Below, one piece after another: positions 9,463 to 17,751 of a stretch of 42,463 nt of DNA. Location of the stretch: assembly GCA_024709365.1 (NCBI GenBank), contig JANJWV010000228.1, positions 1-42,463 on the forward strand, given 5' to 3'. Within the stretch, counting starts at the first letter, position 1, and every line of letters starts with the position of its first letter. The position numbers were made by a program, and so were the translations under genes. The stretch is from Desulfomicrobium sp. (lineage in GTDB: Bacteria; Desulfobacterota; Desulfovibrionia; Desulfovibrionales; Desulfomicrobiaceae). The notes beneath the pieces are model-generated. The model saw only the letters and a program-made list of their open reading frames with translations. It was not told where the DNA came from and did no database searches.

Positions 9463-10595
9463 CCCTCGTCTTGGGCCGCGAGAAATTCGTCCTCGCGAGC
9501 AATGGCGTTATCGACGCGCTCCTGAACGGCATCGAGCACTTTCATGCGCCCCTGGTCACCGTCAAAGAGCTGTGACGGAAAGCTTCGCGTCATATTCAGC
9601 ATTTCCTGAAGAAAAAGAACTTCGTGCTCGATGTCCGGGGCCTGCGCCCGAGCAGTGATCCGGTCGATGTGCATGGCCCCGAGGAAGCGCTCGTTGCGCA
9701 GCCCCACGATCTCACCCAACAAATCCATGGATCGAAGGGACCCGTCGCGCACCCCCTTCACTCCATGGACGTTCTCCCAACGCTCAAGCATCTTGTCGCA
9801 CAGTGTGTGGGCGCTCTGCAGCAGCCGAACCTGACCCAGGTTCGCGTGCACGCTTTCCAGATGCGCCTTGTCCATGCTGGGAGTGTCCGCAGCCAGGTCG
9901 TTGCCCAGGGCGCGGAACAAAAAATCCATGGTTTTGTCGAAACCGACGTCGCCGTGGCGTTCGAGGATATGACCTAGAACGTCATTGACTGTCCCAAATT
10001 CGAGCACGGTCTGGCGGTACATGTCCCGCAATCCGTCCGACGCGCCGAGACCGTCGAACCCTTTGGCGGCCAGAGCGCCTTGGATGCCGGCACGGATGGC
10101 CGGGCTCTCCTGCGCCAGCAACTCGTCCATGGCGGCCTGAATGCCGTCGAGTACCGACGCATCCGCCCCTTCCTTTTTCAACTCGTTCAAAGACCCGGCC
10201 AAGGCCGCCCACGCGTCGGAAGGGTCAGGAAAACGCTCACGAGCCTCACGCAGGGCCTGATCTTTTCCTCCACCCTGGCGCAACTGGCGGGTCAGTTCGT
10301 CCATGTCCCGCGTCTTGCCGGCCTCGTGCATCATCTCCTGATACATCTGCACACGTTCGATCAAGGATTCGGATGTCTTCTCACGTTCCTTGCGGTCGGA
10401 CAACTCGAACTCGTCCGTCGTATCGGCGGCAAAAGTCAGTTCCTCGGCCGCATCGGCCAACAGGGACATGGGTGAATCCACGGCCGAAGCCTGGCGCCCC
10501 ATGAACGTCCCTGTCATGGCGGAACCGGCGGAAGCGGCTCCGGTGTCCTGCCCTTGCTGCACGAACTGAGTACTTATGGAAAAATCAACGGGCAT
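9459..10595 (-). CDS. sctW: SctW gatekeeper (YopN-TyeA fusion)
   Basis: 378 aa; C-terminal part GAMHIDRITARAQAPDIEHEVLFLQEMLNMTRSFPSQLFDGDQGRMKVLDAVQ is TyeA-like, in frame with a YopN-like N-terminal part. Confidence 0.85.
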   Translation of the reverse strand: MPVDFSISTQFVQQGQDTGAASAGSAMTGTFMGRQASAVDSPMSLLADAAEELTFAADTTDEFELSDRKEREKTSESLIERVQMYQEMMHEAGKTRDMDELTRQLRQGGGKDQALREARERFPDPSDAWAALAGSLNELKKEGADASVLDGIQAAMDELLAQESPAIRAGIQGALAAKGFDGLGASDGLRDMYRQTVLEFGTVNDVLGHILERHGDVGFDKTMDFLFRALGNDLAADTPSMDKAHLESVHANLGQVRLLQSAHTLCDKMLERWENVHGVKGVRDGSLRSMDLLGEIVGLRNERFLGAMHIDRITARAQAPDIEHEVLFLQEMLNMTRSFPSQLFDGDQGRMKVLDAVQERVDNAIAREDEFLAAQDEG

Positions 10596-10751
10596 GGTCC
10601 TCTCCTGCTGCGATAGAAAACGGCTCTCTCCGCGCCCCTTCCAATATCCGAGCCAACAGCTTTATAAAGTATCACAGAAGTCGCAATGCCGCAAGAATAC
10701 AGATGAATGCTTGCTTCCATTCCAAATCTGAAGTAAAATGAACGGCAATCA

Positions 10752-10770
10752 GTGCCAATAAAATTGGCAC
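10752..10770. promoter_or_regulatory. Perfect inverted repeat GTGCCAAT-AAA-ATTGGCAC (candidate operator/enhancer site)
   Basis: 8-bp perfect arms with 3-nt spacer in the divergent intergenic region, about 150 bp upstream of the predicted sigma-54 start site. Confidence 0.5.
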
Positions 10771-10882
10771 CAATACATCGCGCACTTTGTCAACACTTTT
10801 CTTGGTACAGGGGATCCAAATACTGATAGAAAACCCTGACATCATACACTTCAGGTCAAACCGAATGATTTGAACATGATTT

Positions 10883-10898
10883 TGGCACGCCATCTGCA
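10883..10898 (+). promoter_or_regulatory. Sigma-54 (RpoN) -24/-12 promoter, TGGCACGCCATCTGCA
   Basis: Matches TGGCACG-N4-TTGCA with one mismatch; GG and GC separated by exactly 10 nt; about 12 nt upstream of a predicted start site near 10909 and close to an AGGAGG-ATG. Confidence 0.75.
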
Positions 10899-10926
10899 TT
10901 TGAATAAACACAAAAAGGAGGACGAC

Positions 10927-11223
10927 ATGGCTTTTTCAGACAAAGATATCCATGCACAAGAACAGCAACTTCAGGTGTTGAGCGATGAGCTTTCCCGGTT
11001 GAACACGCAGTTCGACGCACAGATGAAAGGACTGGGCATCTCGGAAAACGATCTGCTGGCGACATTAAACACGGAAATGTCGTCTGATTTGCAAAAAATG
11101 ATGTCTGAAGCCCAAGACAAAGCCAAGCGTGAAGGTGCTGCGCGCGCCGCACAGGGCACACCAGCCCAAGGAACTGGCGCGAAGGCCCCCGGAACAGGAC
11201 GACGCGGGGTTGTTCGGCTCTGA
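10927..11223 (+). CDS. Small (98 aa) protein at the head of the translocon operon, LcrG-like by position
   Basis: ATG at 10927 preceded by AAGGAGGACGAC; short helical N-terminus and basic C-terminus (GTGRRGVVRL); first gene before tip-sycD-translocator genes as with lcrG. Confidence 0.6.
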   Translation: MAFSDKDIHAQEQQLQVLSDELSRLNTQFDAQMKGLGISENDLLATLNTEMSSDLQKMMSEAQDKAKREGAARAAQGTPAQGTGAKAPGTGRRGVVRL

Positions 11224-11232
11224 TGATAGAGC

Positions 11233-11264
11233 GATATAATTTGTACTAATCGCAACATTATATC
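11233..11264. promoter_or_regulatory. Inverted repeat GATATAAT-N16-ATTATATC upstream of first tip gene
   Basis: Perfect 8-bp arms with 16-nt spacer, within the gap between the 98-aa ORF and the tip gene. Confidence 0.35.
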
Positions 11265-11279
11265 AGCAAGGATACGTAC

Positions 11280-11837
11280 ATGTCACAAGTCACAGGTACT
11301 CAAAGCCTCTCCCAGATCATGGCGGACATCGACCTCGGCCCGGCTGGCGGCATCCAGATGATGTTCGCCAAGCTGCAGATGGCCCAGTCCCATATTTGTA
11401 AGAGCCAGGCCAACGACTACATGAAACAGATCCAGGATATCCAGGCCGAGCAGAAGGCCTGCGCCGACATGATCGCCACTGCCAGAGATCTTCAGAGCAA
11501 GGGCAAGAATGGAGAGGGCGTCGGCATCGCCAGCATCAGCGGCACGACCACCAAGGGAAAGGACTGCTACCCCATGCCCCAGAAACTCGTGGATTTCATG
11601 GACGAGCGCAAGCTCAGCTACCCTAACGCCGACAAAGACTACATCCTGGGCAAGGACGAATGGGACTATACGCTTAAATCGCTGACCAACTACCAGGAGC
11701 AGATCGGCAGCAAAACCCAGACCCTCATGGTCTACCTGCAGGACTTCATCGGACAGTACAATTCCTTCTTGCAGGGCGCGAACACGGCCATAAGCAACGC
11801 CAACCAAGTGCTGACCAACATCGCCCGCGGACAATAG
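11280..11837 (+). CDS. T3SS needle tip/filament-like protein, paralog 1 (EspA/SseB-like SctA candidate)
   Basis: 185 aa; long helical C-terminus TQTLMVYLQDFIGQYNSFLQGANTAISNANQVLTNIARGQ; located immediately before sycD-sctE-sctB. Confidence 0.7.
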   Translation: MSQVTGTQSLSQIMADIDLGPAGGIQMMFAKLQMAQSHICKSQANDYMKQIQDIQAEQKACADMIATARDLQSKGKNGEGVGIASISGTTTKGKDCYPMPQKLVDFMDERKLSYPNADKDYILGKDEWDYTLKSLTNYQEQIGSKTQTLMVYLQDFIGQYNSFLQGANTAISNANQVLTNIARGQ

Positions 11838-11942
11838 TTTTGCCTTGAGCGTCGGCTAGACAAAAAAACGCGCCGCAATCGAGTATTCGCGATCCGACTC
11901 ACGCAAAAAAGCACCAAGCACGCAACCACAGAGGACATAACC

Positions 11943-12458
11943 ATGGCAACACCAGTTTCCGGACCCCAGAGTCTTTCCCAGATCATGGCCGATATCGACC
12001 TCGGCCCAGCTGGCGGCATCCAGATGATGTTCGCCAAGCTGCAGATGGCACAGTCCCAAATTTGTAAAAATCAGGCCAACGACTATATGGCACAGATTCA
12101 GGACATCCAAGCTGAGCAGAAGGCCTGTGCGAGTATGATCGAAAGAGCCCGAGCCCTGCAAAACGAGGCCAAGACAGGCGATAAAGCCACGACCATGCCC
12201 GCGGACATGAAGAAATTCTACTCCGACCGCGGCCTGTCCTGGGATAAAAAAGGCAGCGACGACATACACAACAAGGATGAATGGGACTACAATCTCAAAT
12301 CCCTGACCAACTACCAGGAACAAATCGGCAGCAAGACCCAGACCCTCATGGTCTACCTGCAGGACTTCATCGGACAGTACAACTCCTTCCTGCAGGGCGC
12401 GAACACGGCCATAAGCAACGCCAACCAGGTACTGACCAACATCGCCCGCGGACAGTAG
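11943..12458 (+). CDS. T3SS needle tip/filament-like protein, paralog 2 (EspA/SseB-like SctA candidate)
   Basis: 171 aa; last 60 aa differ from paralog 1 at one position; N-terminal block QSLSQIMADIDLGPAGGIQMMFAKLQMAQS identical; centre divergent. Confidence 0.7.
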   Translation: MATPVSGPQSLSQIMADIDLGPAGGIQMMFAKLQMAQSQICKNQANDYMAQIQDIQAEQKACASMIERARALQNEAKTGDKATTMPADMKKFYSDRGLSWDKKGSDDIHNKDEWDYNLKSLTNYQEQIGSKTQTLMVYLQDFIGQYNSFLQGANTAISNANQVLTNIARGQ

Positions 12459-12554
12459 GACCAAACTCGGAAGAATGACGCATCCAACCAAAAACCACCG
12501 CCCGACCGCAGATCCGAGCTCACGCCGACTGCCGCCCGGGCCAGAGAGACATCC

Positions 12555-13040
12555 ATGAATACCACACAGTCCTCCCTCGACGATCAAGAAATCCAGGCCA
12601 TCGTCAAGGCGATGCAGAATGGCGCCAGTATCAGCGACGTGGCCAACATGAGCGAGGAAGTCCTCGAAGGGCTCTATTCCCTGGGCTACAACCTTTACAC
12701 CTCGGGCAACTTCAGCGACGCGGAGATCATCTTTCAGTCCCTGTGCCTGTACAAGCACTCGGAAATCCGCTTCTGGATGGGCCTGGCCGGATGCCGCCAG
12801 GCAAACGGAAACTTGCAGGGTGCCGTGGACGCGTACTCCATGGCCGGAGTGGCTGGTGGGCTATCGGACCCGTCTCCCTTCCTTTATGCGGCCAACTGCT
12901 ACATCAAGATGGGCGACAAGGAGAATGCCGTCGGGGCTCTCAAAGGGCTGCTGACCATGGGCGAGGAGTCGAATGCGGCCCATGCCCAGTGCAGAGGCAA
13001 GGCCAAGGACCTTCTCAAGATGCTGGAAAGCAAGGAGTGA
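12555..13040 (+). CDS. sycD: SycD/LcrH-family class II translocator chaperone (TPR)
   Basis: 161 aa; LEGLYSLGYNLYTSGNFSDAEIIFQSLCLYKHSEIRFWMGLAGCRQANGNLQGAVDAYSMAG is the LcrH/SycD TPR signature. Confidence 0.93.
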   Translation: MNTTQSSLDDQEIQAIVKAMQNGASISDVANMSEEVLEGLYSLGYNLYTSGNFSDAEIIFQSLCLYKHSEIRFWMGLAGCRQANGNLQGAVDAYSMAGVAGGLSDPSPFLYAANCYIKMGDKENAVGALKGLLTMGEESNAAHAQCRGKAKDLLKMLESKE

Positions 13041-13050
13041 GGGCACAGCC

Positions 13051-14070
13051 ATGAGTAGCGACCTCACCATCAACCGTTTTCAGACTGGAAATATTGACGC
13101 GTCCACCGCCTTGCAGGAGCTGACCGGAACCCGGCAGGTCGGAGGAACGACCTTGCCTCCGGCTGTCGGCGACATGACCCTGAACAATGCGCTGGAGCAG
13201 CTCGGCCTCCCGGTGCTGTCCACCCCGGTGGGCAGCATGTCGCTGGACTCGCTGATGAACGCCATCGGAAACGAAGCCCGCAGACAGGCGTGCAAAGACG
13301 GCGTCAACAGTCTGGAACTCAAGGCTCAGCAGCAAAAAGAAGTCAACGACAAGCAGCTGGAACAACTCGCCAAGCAGCTTGAGGAAATGAAGAAGAAGGC
13401 CGTGCTGAACGGCTTTTTGAAAGCTTTCAAGATCATCGGCATGATCGTAGGCGCCATCGCTTCTGCGGCCACGATCGCCGCCGGAGTTCTGACCGGCAAT
13501 CCATTGCTGGTAGTGGCCGGCTGCATCGGCATGGCCATGACCATCGACAGTGTCCTGTCCGCAGCCACGGATGGCAAGGTCAGCATGATGGCCGGGTTCG
13601 AGAAGCTCGGAAAGGCCATGGGTATGGACGATGAGGCCGCCAAGTGGTTCGCCTTCGGCATGCAGATGGCCGTCATGGTGGTGGCCATCGGCGTGAGTCT
13701 CGGAGCTGGCCTGGCCAGCACGTCCGCCAGCGCCGCCAACGTCAGTTCGCAGGCCGCCCAGAGAGCCCTCGACGTCACCCTGACCGCGCAGAAGATCCTG
13801 AACTTCACCTCGGCTGGCCTGGGCGTGGCCCAAGGTGCAACTACCATCGCCGGTGCGGTCGTTGATTACAACGTAGCCCAGACCAAGATTACCGCCAAGG
13901 AACTGGAGGCCATTCTTGAGCGCCTCAGAGAGTCCATCGAGATGGACCGGTCCCTCGTTGAGAATGAAATGGAACGCGCCAACGATCTCATGGCCAAGGT
14001 CACGGAAATCATAAAAGGATGCGCCGAAACGCAGACCGCAATTTTGACGACCACTCCGGCCATGGCCTAG
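13051..14070 (+). CDS. sctE: SctE major translocator (YopB/IpaB/EspD family)
   Basis: ATG at 13051; hydrophobic segments (IIGMIVGAIASAATIAAGVL..., AVMVVAIGVSLGAGLAS) flanked by coiled coils; follows sycD. Confidence 0.88.
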   Translation: MSSDLTINRFQTGNIDASTALQELTGTRQVGGTTLPPAVGDMTLNNALEQLGLPVLSTPVGSMSLDSLMNAIGNEARRQACKDGVNSLELKAQQQKEVNDKQLEQLAKQLEEMKKKAVLNGFLKAFKIIGMIVGAIASAATIAAGVLTGNPLLVVAGCIGMAMTIDSVLSAATDGKVSMMAGFEKLGKAMGMDDEAAKWFAFGMQMAVMVVAIGVSLGAGLASTSASAANVSSQAAQRALDVTLTAQKILNFTSAGLGVAQGATTIAGAVVDYNVAQTKITAKELEAILERLRESIEMDRSLVENEMERANDLMAKVTEIIKGCAETQTAILTTTPAMA

Positions 14071-14136
14071 CCGGACGGGCCCGGCCTGCCGGAGCCCCCA
14101 CGCCAACCCTTTTCAAACAGGCCGCGAGGTAGAATC

Positions 14137-14916
14137 ATGACGATCACCAATGTTAATCAGATCAGCGGATTCGATGCCGCCCAATACAACCAGCTCCTGG
14201 AAACGGCCAAATCGGAATATGTCTCCAGGGACCAGATCGACCAGGCCCTGCTGACTGCTGTCAATTCCGGAAAAACCTTTAATGAGGCGTTGAGCTCGGT
14301 CACCACGTCGCTGCCTACCCTACCTCCCCCCATTGGCACCGGCAAGCTTTGGGACAACGGGCTGCAGGGGCTGCCGTCTTTTAGCGCCAACTACCTGGCC
14401 TTGATCGGAGACGTGGCCTCCGAGCAACGCCGCAAAAGCGCCGAGCAGCGAGCCCTGCAGACGGAGATTATCGTCGATACGATCAAGGATCAGGCGCAGG
14501 AGATGCGCAGCAAGGCCGTCTTCCAGCTGTGCATGGGCATCGCTTCAGGCGCCCTAAGTATCGCGCAGGGCGCCATGGCCTTCAAAATGATGTCCAGCGG
14601 AGTCTCCGCGAATGCCAAGATCACTGATGCGACGGCCCGTGGGCACGCTGACATGCTGCTCAACACCCGGGTGCAGAGTTTCAATGCCGGCGCAGGCGGC
14701 GTGTCCGGCATGGTGGGGAGCATCAGCCAGGCAGTCGGAGGATTTTACGACGCCGATATCAAACTCATGGACGCCGACATTGAGCGGGCCAGGGCCCAGA
14801 CAGACGCCCTCAAGAGCCTTGAGGACGGCCTCAGGGAATTGATCCAGAAGATGCTCTCGACCATGGACTCCATCCAGCAGAACACTAACCAGACTCGGAC
14901 AAAAATCCTCGGGTAG
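14137..14916 (+). CDS. sctB: SctB minor translocator (YopD/EspB family)
   Basis: 259 aa with one hydrophobic segment and C-terminal coiled coil; directly after sctE. Confidence 0.75.
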   Translation: MTITNVNQISGFDAAQYNQLLETAKSEYVSRDQIDQALLTAVNSGKTFNEALSSVTTSLPTLPPPIGTGKLWDNGLQGLPSFSANYLALIGDVASEQRRKSAEQRALQTEIIVDTIKDQAQEMRSKAVFQLCMGIASGALSIAQGAMAFKMMSSGVSANAKITDATARGHADMLLNTRVQSFNAGAGGVSGMVGSISQAVGGFYDADIKLMDADIERARAQTDALKSLEDGLRELIQKMLSTMDSIQQNTNQTRTKILG

Positions 14917-15072
14917 TCGTCCGCAGGCGCGACCGGGCCCCATCCCGGCGCGCCGGGGAGGACGCGGTGCCCGACAGGTGCCGAGCCGATTTCAGAAACG
15001 CGGTGCACGAGCAAACTTGTTTGACAAAACAAGGGCCTTGGCCCAAAAGTCTCATGTTTCACAAGGAGATCG

Positions 15073-15547
15073 CATGACCCTGCCCCAACAGGCCGCCGAC
15101 GCCATCACCTCGGCCGCAGGCTGGCAACCGGCCCGGCCGAACGACGATGGCGTGTTTCGTTTCCGCCTGGAAGGAGACCTCGAAATGGACTTCTTCTCTC
15201 CCGACGGGCGCACCGGCATCCTCCGTGCCACCCTGGCCACCCTGTCCGACACGGAGGCCGAGGCCGAGGCGTTGCTCAAGACCTGCGCGCAGCGCGCGGT
15301 AGCCGCCAGCCGGAAGCGCAAATCCATCATCTCTCTCGACGCCGGTCGCCTGCAACTGCATCGAACCATCAGGCTCGACGGCATCTCGCCGGACATGCTG
15401 GCTCGCCTAGTCCCCGGTGAGGTCCGAGACTTCCTGAACGACCTCGCGTGGTGGCAGGTCCAGGCCGGAACGAAAACCGGACAGTCCACCGCGCCGTCTC
15501 CCTTCAGCCTTTCCGGGTTCGGCGGCTCCTGGGCTTCGGGACGTTGA
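15073..15547 (+). CDS. Class I T3SS chaperone, YscB-like
   Basis: 158 aa from ATG at 15073 (AAGGAG upstream); CesT-like pattern; directly upstream of sctC as yscB is in Yersinia; C-terminal PFSLSGFGGSW resembles the YscB tail. Confidence 0.65.
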
Positions 15548-15552
15548 CGCGC

Positions 15553-17751
15553 ATGGCCATGCATCCTTCTTCACAATTCCTGCGCCGCACGGCAGTCTTC
15601 CTCATCCTCGCCATGGCCGTCCTGACGGCGGCCACGGTCCCGGCCGCCCCCGGCTCTCCCATGCTCAACGGCATCCGCCACCGTTCCGAACCTGGACATA
15701 CGCGGGTTGTTCTGGATGTCAGCGCACCGACGGACTTTACCCAAGCCTTAGAAGAGAAAGCCGGAACACGGCGACTGCGAATAACCCTGCGCGGTGCTGG
15801 AATGGCCAATGACGTCAAGCCCGTGCGCACTGTCGGCGACGGCATCCTCTCGTCCATCCAGACCGCCGCCGATCCAGCCTCAGGCGTAGAGGTCCTTCTG
15901 GACCTCATGTCCATGGGCCGACATCGCATCTTCACCCTGACCGACCCCGATAGGGTGGTCATCGACATGTTCACGGCGCCTGCAGCGAAAGCACCGCTGC
16001 CGTCCGCGCAAACGGCCACCGGGCTCGCCTCCCCGACGCCGGTTGCGGCCGGGAGCGGCTTCTCCAAGCCCTTCAGCTATTACGCGGACCAGCAGGAACT
16101 GCCGACGGTGCTCATGCTCTTCGCGCGCTCGCAGGGGCTCGGTGCGTCCATCTCCCCAGAAGTGAACGGCAAGATCAGCGGACGATTCTCCGACGTGCCT
16201 GCGGACAAATTTTTGCAGGGCATGCGCGCGGCCTTTGGCGTGTCCTGGTACCGCATCGGTTCAACTCTTCATTTCTTCAACGACGCGGAGATGACCCGCG
16301 CCTTCATCACCCCCAGGGTGCTGACGGCCCAAAGGCTCTACTCCATGCTCCAGCAGTCGGCGGTGTTCTCACCGCAGCTCCACCCGGTCCTGGCCCCGGA
16401 CGGTAACATGATCGTCGTTTCCGGTCCGCCGGAATACATCGATCAGGTCATGAACGCCGTGACGGCCTTCGAGGAGGCCCAGACCGGAACCATTGTCATG
16501 CGCGTCTTCCCCCTCAAGTACGCCTGGGCCGAAGACATCACGGTGAACAGCATGGACAAGACCGTGACCATACCCGGCATCGCAAGCATCCTGCGGGCCA
16601 TGCTCAACGGAACGCCCGTCTCGGCCACGCGGGTGACCCAGCAGAAGGCAACCGTGGAAACTCTCTCCGGCACCGGGCTCGCCGCCCAGGGACGGGAACC
16701 AGAGCAGCCGGAGCAGACCACGCAACCCGAGGCGACCGGCCCCGGCGCCAACATCATGGCCGATCCCAGAGTCAACGCCGTTCTGGTCCACGACGCCGAG
16801 TACCGCATGCCCTACTACGCCAAGGTCATCGAAGACTTGGACAAGCCTGTGGAACTCGTCGAGATCCACGCGGCCATCGTGGACATCGACACGAACTTCA
16901 AGCGCGATCTCGGCATCACCTATCAAGCCGCAGATGGCTCCAGCAAAGGCTGGGGCTTCGGGGGCGAGCTGTCATCAAGCGATGGAGCGTTTTCCCCGCT
17001 GCCCGCCCCCGGCCTTCCGACCGGAGCCGGGCTGACCCTGTCCACCATCTACACCATGGGTTCCGACTATTTTCTGGCCCGCATCCAGGCGCTGGAGGAA
17101 GAGGGCGAGGCGCGCATGCTCGGCCGCCCGTCCGTCCTCACCGTGGACAACGTGCAAGCCACCTTGGAGAACACCACCACCTACTACATCCCCATTCAGG
17201 GCAACGAGGCCTCGGACCTGTTCAAGGTCGAGGCAGGCACCGTGCTGCGCGTCACCCCGCATATCATCACGGAACCGGACGGAAGACGGACCATCAAGCT
17301 GGCCGTGAACGTCCAAGATGATCAGAACAACGACGGCGATACATCCACAACCACAACCATCCCGCCCATCAAGCAAACCAAGATCAACACCCAGGCCATC
17401 GTCGGGGCCGGACAAAGCCTGCTCATCGGCGGCTACTACTACGAGCAGAAAGGCCGCGATGAAAGCGGCATCCCCATCCTCAAGGACATTCCCGGAGTGG
17501 GCAACCTGTTCAAGACCACATCCAAGAGCAGCAAGCGCATGGAGCGGCTCATCCTCATCACCCCACGGGTCATCAACCTGCAGGACATGCCCGCCATCCC
17601 GCCGCGGGTGGATGATCCCGCCATGCTTCAGAGCCCTACCCAGGCGGACTATTCCCAACGCCCGGCACCTCCCAAGCGCGGCGGCTGTACGCACGTCGCT
17701 CCGACCGACGAGGCTCACGCAGCGCCGTCCGAACGAGGCGCCCAGCCATGA
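15553..17751 (+). CDS. sctC: SctC outer-membrane secretin (YscC family) with N-terminal AMIN-like domain
   Basis: Secretin motifs (TTYYIPIQ...VEAGTVLRVTPHI..., VGAGQSLLIGGYYYEQ...GIPILKDIPGVGNLF); signal peptide then GHTRVVLDVSAPTDF...FTLTDPDRVVIDMF. Confidence 0.95.
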   Translation: MAMHPSSQFLRRTAVFLILAMAVLTAATVPAAPGSPMLNGIRHRSEPGHTRVVLDVSAPTDFTQALEEKAGTRRLRITLRGAGMANDVKPVRTVGDGILSSIQTAADPASGVEVLLDLMSMGRHRIFTLTDPDRVVIDMFTAPAAKAPLPSAQTATGLASPTPVAAGSGFSKPFSYYADQQELPTVLMLFARSQGLGASISPEVNGKISGRFSDVPADKFLQGMRAAFGVSWYRIGSTLHFFNDAEMTRAFITPRVLTAQRLYSMLQQSAVFSPQLHPVLAPDGNMIVVSGPPEYIDQVMNAVTAFEEAQTGTIVMRVFPLKYAWAEDITVNSMDKTVTIPGIASILRAMLNGTPVSATRVTQQKATVETLSGTGLAAQGREPEQPEQTTQPEATGPGANIMADPRVNAVLVHDAEYRMPYYAKVIEDLDKPVELVEIHAAIVDIDTNFKRDLGITYQAADGSSKGWGFGGELSSSDGAFSPLPAPGLPTGAGLTLSTIYTMGSDYFLARIQALEEEGEARMLGRPSVLTVDNVQATLENTTTYYIPIQGNEASDLFKVEAGTVLRVTPHIITEPDGRRTIKLAVNVQDDQNNDGDTSTTTTIPPIKQTKINTQAIVGAGQSLLIGGYYYEQKGRDESGIPILKDIPGVGNLFKTTSKSSKRMERLILITPRVINLQDMPAIPPRVDDPAMLQSPTQADYSQRPAPPKRGGCTHVAPTDEAHAAPSERGAQP

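Noticed and set aside
10740-10770. Second sigma-54 promoter on the minus strand (TTGGCACTGATTGCC) for the sctW operon
   Set aside because: GG-to-GC spacing is 8 nt instead of the required 10, and it overlaps the palindrome.
11856-12758. 300-aa minus-strand ORF, with similar 11283-11834 minus ORF
   Set aside because: The apparent paralogy of these two antisense ORFs is simply inherited from the duplicated tip genes on the plus strand.
13015-14106. 363-aa minus-strand ORF
   Set aside because: Antisense to sctE, whose hydrophobic and coiled-coil organisation is clearly translocator-like.
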